The position numbers and the translations under genes were made by a program. Positions 58,701 through 64,000 of a DNA stretch of 64,000 bases are shown one piece after another. The notes beneath the pieces are model-generated. The model ran no database searches, was not told where the DNA came from, and worked only from the letters and a program-made list of their open reading frames with translations. Numbering within the stretch: the first letter of the stretch is position 1; each line of letters opens with the position of its first letter. Origin of the DNA: Nematostella vectensis (taxonomy: Eukaryota > Cnidaria > Anthozoa > Actiniaria > Edwardsiidae); NCBI RefSeq assembly GCF_932526225.1, contig NC_064044.1:12352084-12416083 (forward strand). Reading direction: 5' to 3'.

Positions 58701-61692
58701 CATACCAATGCGTGGCTGGGAGATTCCTGGACTTTGTTTAACACCTTTAATTTTATGAATAATTAGTACCCATAAGCCATGTTCCATTCGCCATTTGCAC
58801 TAACAACCTTTTGTGAAATAGGTATATGAAGTGTTTGAAGATCCTTAATTAAGAAATGCTTTTTGGTGGCAAAGGTGGGGGGGGGGGGGGGTGTTAGTGC
58901 AACCTGCCTTACATCCTCCCTCAACGATAACATTTTTTTGTCCTTTTAGGTGGTTATGACCCAGGCCACTCACCTTTACTTCGACTTCCCGTACGAGCCT
59001 GACCCGCAGGAGCGTGGGTACTACTGGGCAACTCGATTCACCGACACCCGAAAAACGTTCGGATTTATGCCTGATAACCTGTTCAATAACGTCGAGCAGA
59101 AAGTCACAGGAGAACCTCTAACACGAGAGGAGCTTTGCAAGACTGAGGGCATGTGTGTTGAACTTGTTAAGAAGGAAAACATCATTGGTACGTTCAACGC
59201 GCATGCACATCTACGCCTATTTCAATTCCCCTTCCCCATGTTTTCCAACAACTCTTTGCCACGACCTCGCGTAAAATCTAGGTCAGGGGCCAAATTTGTA
59301 AACAAGATGGGAAGTTTGTCCTCTGACCTCGATTCCACGAGCGGCGCAAAGAGTTGTAAGAAGGTGAATATAAATGTTGTTTGAATATAAAAGTTCTATT
59401 AACCAAAAAAGACATGGGTTTCTACAAAACACATGAAAATGTAAATCCTGCGATTGGTTAATTTATCACCCCCCCCCCCCTTTTTTTTTTACAAATAATC
59501 AAATACTAATAAAATAATCAAATTATTTGATTACAAATAATCAATTTTTTTACAAAAAAAAATTTGCGTGCATCTTTGGCTATTTCCCAAGCCGTTGGTC
59601 TTCCCTTCCTTCGTTCGCTTACCGTTTTTCGAAAGTTGGCATGTATCTTAACTTTTAGAAATGCGATAAATAGGTGGATAAACATCAATTCTTGCAAATG
59701 TTTAAAATAAATTATCTAGGAATCTTAGAAATTGAAAAGCCTGATACTACACCAATATCTTGATACGTTCCTGGTTGACAAAACGACGCCATTCCCAACC
59801 TCCCCTCCCCCCTCCCATACGTACACACGCATGAGACCACGTTCCTTCGAGAAATTCTAGAAAGGTGGCGGATAAATTTCTATTTGCTTCCCTGAAATGA
59901 TGAAAAAAATCTTCTTAGGCTGACAGCTTTTTATTATCTCCTAGGCATGGCGGGAGCCCTGTGGACCGAGACCGTGCGAACCGCTGACCAGATGGACAGC
60001 ATGATCTTCCCGCGTCTTCTCGCTGTTGCGGAACGCGCGTGGCACAAGGCATCATGGGAAGACATAAGCGACAAGACTGAGCGTAACAATAAGCGGTCTG
60101 AGGCATGGAAACGATTCGCCACCTACTTAGGGCATCTCGAAATGACTAGGCTTGACGCTATGAAAATCAAGTACCATCTACCACCCCCTGGGGCTAGGTA
60201 TGTTTTTTCTTGAACAGCAAAAGGCCTGTTGGCGCGACAGTGCTGACGAAAAGTTGTGCTGTTGTGAGTATCCACGCATCTCAACACACACATCGTATCA
60301 ATATTGCCCAACAATGCCGCCCCGTCTTTTAAAACAAACCTGGCGCTATATTTCGATGGTTCGCAATAAGTTTGACAGTTTTGTTTATTTTTCTTTTAAA
60401 CATCGGCCATATTGAACACTCTTGGGATGCGTGACGATGCGCGAAAACGTAGGGGTAGGGGGCGGGAAAGTAGAGAAAGGCCATCCGGCCGCTTCGCTAG
60501 GCTGACTCCGACGCCCTGCCTTTCCGGAGTATGCATGTTGAATAGGCCATTCCAGCTATAAGCATGCGCGCGCACTCACCATGGAAACCTACCTCAACTA
60601 CCGGCATGCAGTGCGCGCTTCGTTTGGTGCAAGCTTAAAAATGCACGCGCTGCATTCTGGTAGTTGAGGTAGGTTTCCATGGTAATGCGCTCGCAAACTT
60701 ATAGCTGGAATGGCCAGGGCCTCATAAGTAGGGGCAATCATCTGTACTATATAAGTGTCACGACGTTTCCGAGGATCAGGCTATTTTTGGACGCGCGCGC
60801 ACGGACGGTCCGTTACGTTGACGTTGGTCGCGCGCGCGAGTGACGTGACTTTTTTATCCGTCATCCGTCGGTTTTGTTTGTTCATAAAAAAAATGCAAGA
60901 TAGAATTCAAAGTTGTAGGTAGGGTTGGATTCATACAAAAGAAGACAGCAACAAAAGTCAAAGTACCGGAGAGAGAACATAGCTTTATGTCTTAGACTGC
61001 GCGTACAGTTGAGCTCAGCCAAAACGTCAACACAAAGGTACAATCTGATTGGCTAAGCCGCGCGTCTAAAAATTGCCTGATCCTAGGAAACGCCGTGACA
61101 CCTATGTAGTACCAGAATGTGGGGAAGTTGATTGCCCCTACTTATGAGCCCCTGAATGACCTTCTGCGTCCACTGAAAATCCTCCCAGCATGCTACAGGG
61201 GCGGATACAGGGGATGGATTGGGTGGATATCCACCCCCCCCCCCCCCCCCCCCCATTGTGAGAAAAAAATGAATGTCACTTTGTTTAAAGAAAATAGCTT
61301 GACTTTTCTGACGCGACAAATCCAATTCAGCATGAAACATTGTATAATCTATGAAGTGACCTATCAAGAACCACTTGATCAGTTCTAAGCCGTCTATCCG
61401 GCCATCATCCACCTCCATTATGAAATCCTGGATTCGCCCCTGTGCTAGAATGCTGTTGGCTTATCGACACGGTCAAACCTTCCGCCCAACGTAATGGCAA
61501 ATTGCTTGTCCCCTGATTTGTTTCTAACCCCTTATCCCCATCAGAGTCGAGAACTCAAAGCTCAAAGTCCGAACTGCTATACAAGGGCTACCTGTACAGT
61601 TCTCAAAGGATGATGGGAAGACATGGAGCGACGTAACTGATTCGACGGAAGTGCGTGGCAAACTCGTGCTGCGCACAAAGTATGTCACGTAA
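52730..61692 (+). CDS. Secreted GH20 chitobiase (beta-N-acetylhexosaminidase), four-domain type
   Basis: Eight exons: 52730-52790, 54559-55230, 55855-56073, 56274-56482, 57191-57931, 58950-59187, 59945-60197 and 61545-61692. They join in phase to 846 residues. Exon 1 is a signal peptide (MVLLRLCLAIFTALALFSTA). Exon 2 is a CHB_HEX carbohydrate-binding domain (KIDLRYDVISN, DWDLVFCSIRL). Exon 3 is the GH20 N-terminal domain (SGVFYGVQTLIAL). Exons 4-7 are the GH20 barrel: RYGYRGMHLDVGRNF, FHLTDDEGWRLEIP, PEFDMPGH, and the catalytic Asp531-Glu532 in HFGGDE. The last exon starts the C-terminal Ig-like domain. The enzyme releases N-acetylglucosamine from chitin oligomers by substrate-assisted catalysis. 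This four-domain layout matches Vibrio and Serratia chitobiases (about 885 residues) and differs from lysosomal hexosaminidases. The end is uncertain: a possible donor (GTATGT at 61680) suggests a further exon outside or unseen. Confidence 0.9.
53655..54525. repeat. Degenerate repeat-rich block in chitobiase intron 1
   Basis: Contains four spaced copies of GTTACAC (near 53742, 53810, 53957 and 54077) and several copies of ATATGGTC or its variants (near 53720, 54178, 54410 and 54480), with ends carrying GATCATAATG-like inverted bits. It looks like an old DNA transposon with subterminal repeats, but clean termini could not be defined. The ORFs crossing it are not convincing. Confidence 0.4.
55490..55700. 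mobile_element. Probable MITE in chitobiase intron 2
   Basis: Starts TACAGTCGAACCTTTTGCTA and contains GCGGCCACCCTCGC and GGGCGACCGCCTAATGGAG. This is the kind of 'cross-matching row' sequence found at the ends of pogo/Tc1-like MITEs, and it resembles the Tigger ends here only loosely. The right end is not clear. Confidence 0.35.
58576..58825. mobile_element. 250-bp MITE, family A copy 2
   Basis: Same element as at 23250-23500: left end ACACCTATTTTAATAAAGG, right end CCTTTTGTGAAATAGGTAT, and a shared middle (GCGTCTCGAAAAATATG). It lies in intron 5 of the chitobiase gene. The two copies differ by scattered substitutions and small indels. Confidence 0.75.
60545..60715. mobile_element. Fold-back MITE with ~75-bp inverted arms
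   Basis: Starts GGCCATTCCAGCTATAAG and ends with its exact reverse complement. The arms continue inward through CCATGGAAACCTACCTCAAC and GTTGAGGTAGGTTTCCATGG. Only about 20 bp separates the arms, so nearly the whole element is a hairpin. Located in intron 7 of the chitobiase gene. Confidence 0.85.
60715..61154. mobile_element. 440-bp MITE with ~85-bp inverted ends (CAGGGG type)
   Basis: Left end CAGGGCCTCATAAGTAGGGG and right end CCCCTACTTATGAGCCCCTG are inverted repeats. Similarity continues inward (GTGTCACGACGTTTCC / GGAAACGCCGTGACAC; GGATCAGGC / GCCTGATCC). It abuts the fold-back MITE at 60545-60715. A one-ended relative is at 62296-62385. Confidence 0.85.
61196..61442. mobile_element. 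247-bp MITE with hAT-like ends and poly-C core
   Basis: Left end CAGGGGCGGATACAGGG; right end, read on the minus strand, CAGGGGCGAATCCAGGAT. TGCTA flanks both sides. A run of C fills the area near 61236-61255. It is also in intron 7 of the chitobiase gene. Confidence 0.75.
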
Positions 61693-64000
61693 AGAGGCTG
61701 GGGGGGGGGGGTTGGGGTGGGGAGGGTGGGGAGCAAAAGAACCAAGGGTTTTCTAACCCGGGTTACGTAAACTTAATTTTTCAAAATACAACTTTCCCTG
61801 TGTTATTTGATACATTAAAACTATAATTAAGCTGTTTTAACTATAGGATGGATTGAAGTTCGTCGTGACTCAAGCAGATTTAATTTGCTTACTGAGATGA
61901 ATATCTCATTCACACAGGGTTTCATAGCCTATGAAACCATGCGTCACGTTAGTCTAATCGACGGGCTCTAAAAGGTTCATTATTTGATTGATGACTGCGT
62001 ACCCCTCGTGGCCCCGATATATAGGTGCAAGTCACGGCCCTGCCTAGCCTCGTCCCTTTGCTTCTCGGCGGGCCTATCGCGCTCTACATGCCTATGACGT
62101 CACTGGCCCTTTCTGCTTGAAGCGTCCGCCATATTGGAAAGTGTGAGTCTGCGCGCAAAGCATCATGAAGCTGACAGCAAGGGAGTAGCCTGGGGACGAG
62201 GCTAGGCCCTGCCAAACATTTAATTTTGGAATGGTAAACAACCACTTGAAAAGGCGGAGTCCATTTTTATTGCCTTTGGCCCCATAATTATAGGTCAGGG
62301 GTTCATAAGTAGGGGCAATCATCTGTATCATATAAATGTCACGGCGTTTCCTAGGATCAGGCTATTTTTAGACGCACGGATTAGCCAATCAGATGACAGG
62401 GCGGAAAAAATGACTTTGCCTCAAGGAATCCAAAATGCCGGCCCAGAAGGGGGGAAACGACGCTTGCTTTTCAAAGTCTTCCTACATCGTCATATGCCTC
62501 CTAATTTCTGAACCCTTTTAGCCACAGGCAAAAAAACATTATCTCACTAGCCTTTAACTATTTATTTCTCCATAAGTGGACTCAAACTTTGTTACGAGGA
62601 CATTTTTTCTTGCTCTTGCAAAGCAATAAATTCGGAAATAAGTGATCATTTGTTTTGATCTCGACATTCTCTTGCTGAGAGGCTATATTATCATTCATAA
62701 GGTGGTTGATACTGCTAGTTAACTAACAATAGTGTAAGAAGTAACATACGGAAGTTTATGTCTAGTTTTTTGTTTTACATTTATATTAAACCAGCTCTTC
62801 AAAACTGTAAGTAATTGTGTTTGTATAAGAAAGAATTTAGTCATGATACGCATGAATATCAACATTAATGACCTGCCCTCGACTCATCTTGCCCTGATCT
62901 GGTAAGAAATTGTAAAAAATTATCACGTAAAACTATACTAACATAAAAGGCAACTTCAATATTAATTACATTTGTGTCTTTTTTGGTAAATTATTTTTCC
63001 ATTTAAGCTTAACTCGAAAATTGATACTTACTCATTCTCTAATCTGTTATGAATACTTACAGTATTACATACTTGTGGTATCTTAATTTTTTCAAATTTG
63101 ACTTTCTTTTGACTGACCTCTTGGCTGTCTAGAAATCATAATAAGATTTAAAATCATTGCAAAAAAGGCCAGGAGTGTATATGTCATCCTGGCTTGTAAT
63201 AAGACTATAGTAATGGCCCTTGTAAAATCTTTCGAAAAAGTTCTTGAAAGACGATGCTGTCACTCAAACAGTTTCAGGCTCTTGAAATGTTTGTGGTTCA
63301 CTTGAGGAAATGGACTGAAAGAATTTACAACGAAACAAATATTCAGAGGCATGATCAATGTATCGAAATGTAAATGGGGCTAATATTTAAGTTACAATAA
63401 AAATTTTCAATTTTTTTAGTGCTCATGCCTAGAAAGTAATAGCTGTTCAAACATTCCATTTTGGTTTGAATGGGTCAAATAACATTTGATCAAGAGCTCT
63501 GCAAAGCCCATAACAACATTAGGTTAACATATTCACCCATAACATATTCACCCATAGCTACCAACTCCCTTGCCTTAGCTTCAAAATACCCAGTTTGTTG
63601 CTATTATTTGCTGGTTTGAAAAGATGTTGAGAATCAAGGCAAATAAGTCAATAGCTTGGACAAAATTTTATACTATGACTTTGATAACCAGGATTTACAA
63701 GCTTTGATTTGTTGGTGCCCTGCTTCAGTGTGTGAAAAGAAAAATCTGGACTTGCACCAAAGAAATGTCAGATTCTTAGGAGTTGTGTTAACACCATGCC
63801 AAATGAATGTACACAAAATGGACCAAATAAGACCAAGAAGGAAACCACTTGACAACTTCTATCCTACTTGATCTTGTGGACTGTTTCAACAGTTCGCAAC
63901 AAATACAGACTTTAATTAAAAGAAAAAGGTTGACACCATCCGGAGGTGCTTTTTAATACACTATATTTTGGCAGGCCAATACCTGCAGTTAATATTTAAT
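61693..64000. other. Region after the chitobiase, no gene recognised
   Basis: About 2.3 kb without a supported exon. It holds a probable inverted-repeat element at about 62035-62215 (CCTAGCCTCGTCCC / GGGACGAGGCTAGG), a solo CAGGGG-type MITE end at 62296-62385, and AT-rich unique sequence to the window end. The short ORF at 63656-63871 has no recognisable family. Confidence 0.45.
62296..62385. mobile_element. Solo end of the CAGGGG-type MITE
   Basis: CAGGGGTTCATAAGTAGGGG, followed by CAATCATCTGTATCATATAA and GGATCAGGCTATTTTTAGAC, is a close copy of the left end of the element at 60715. No partner right end follows. Confidence 0.7.

Noticed and set aside
63656-63871. 71-codon ORF at the window end
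   Set aside because: No family resemblance, no splice context and ordinary length for chance.

Overview
The window is nuclear DNA from an animal. Every confident gene is split by GT-AG introns, the proteins are metazoan (14-3-3, small Maf, SKP1, SLC2 sugar transporters, PTRHD1), and the introns are full of short inverted-repeat transposons, minisatellites and a Tigger/pogo relic. The protein mix and repeat style suggest an invertebrate, most likely an anthozoan cnidarian such as a sea anemone. The species is an inference, not a proof.

Layout, left to right. (1) 1.0-4.7 kb, minus strand: a conventional five-exon 14-3-3 gene. (2) 6.3-7.3 kb, plus: a two-exon PTRHD1-like peptidyl-tRNA hydrolase-domain gene. 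(3) 8.8-9.35 kb, plus: an intronless small-Maf bZIP gene with a TATA box. (4) 11.75-25.4 kb, plus: a divergent 14-3-3 gene. Its intron 1 holds a 7.5 kb array of 58-bp repeats and its intron 2 a broken Tigger element. (5) 26.8-30.4 kb, plus: a third 14-3-3 gene. (6) 31.0-37.2 kb, minus: SKP1, with unrelated minisatellites in three of its introns, one of which repeats an exon's own splice acceptor about 30 times. (7) 38.4-41.9 kb, plus: a leucine-rich-repeat protein ending in a Cys/His cluster. (8) 42.8-46.0 and 47.6-50.3 kb, minus: tandem SLC2/GLUT-type transporters, the second with an in-frame stop. (9) 50.8-52.2 kb, plus: a 5'-truncated non-LTR retrotransposon with a reverse transcriptase ORF. 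(10) 52.7-61.7 kb, plus: an eight-exon secreted GH20 chitobiase with the four-domain layout usual in bacteria. (11) 61.7-64 kb: no gene recognised.

The genes are separate eukaryotic transcription units with no operon logic. The clearest relationships come from duplication: three 14-3-3 paralogues share four intron positions and phases, and two transporters share three. All exon joins below were checked by hand for reading phase, but none is supported by transcripts.

The most unusual features are the SKP1 splice-acceptor minisatellite, the higher-order structure of the 58-bp array, a tandem duplication that copied a 14-3-3 splice donor, the nonsense codon in the second transporter, and the bacterial-type chitobiase architecture in an intron-rich gene.
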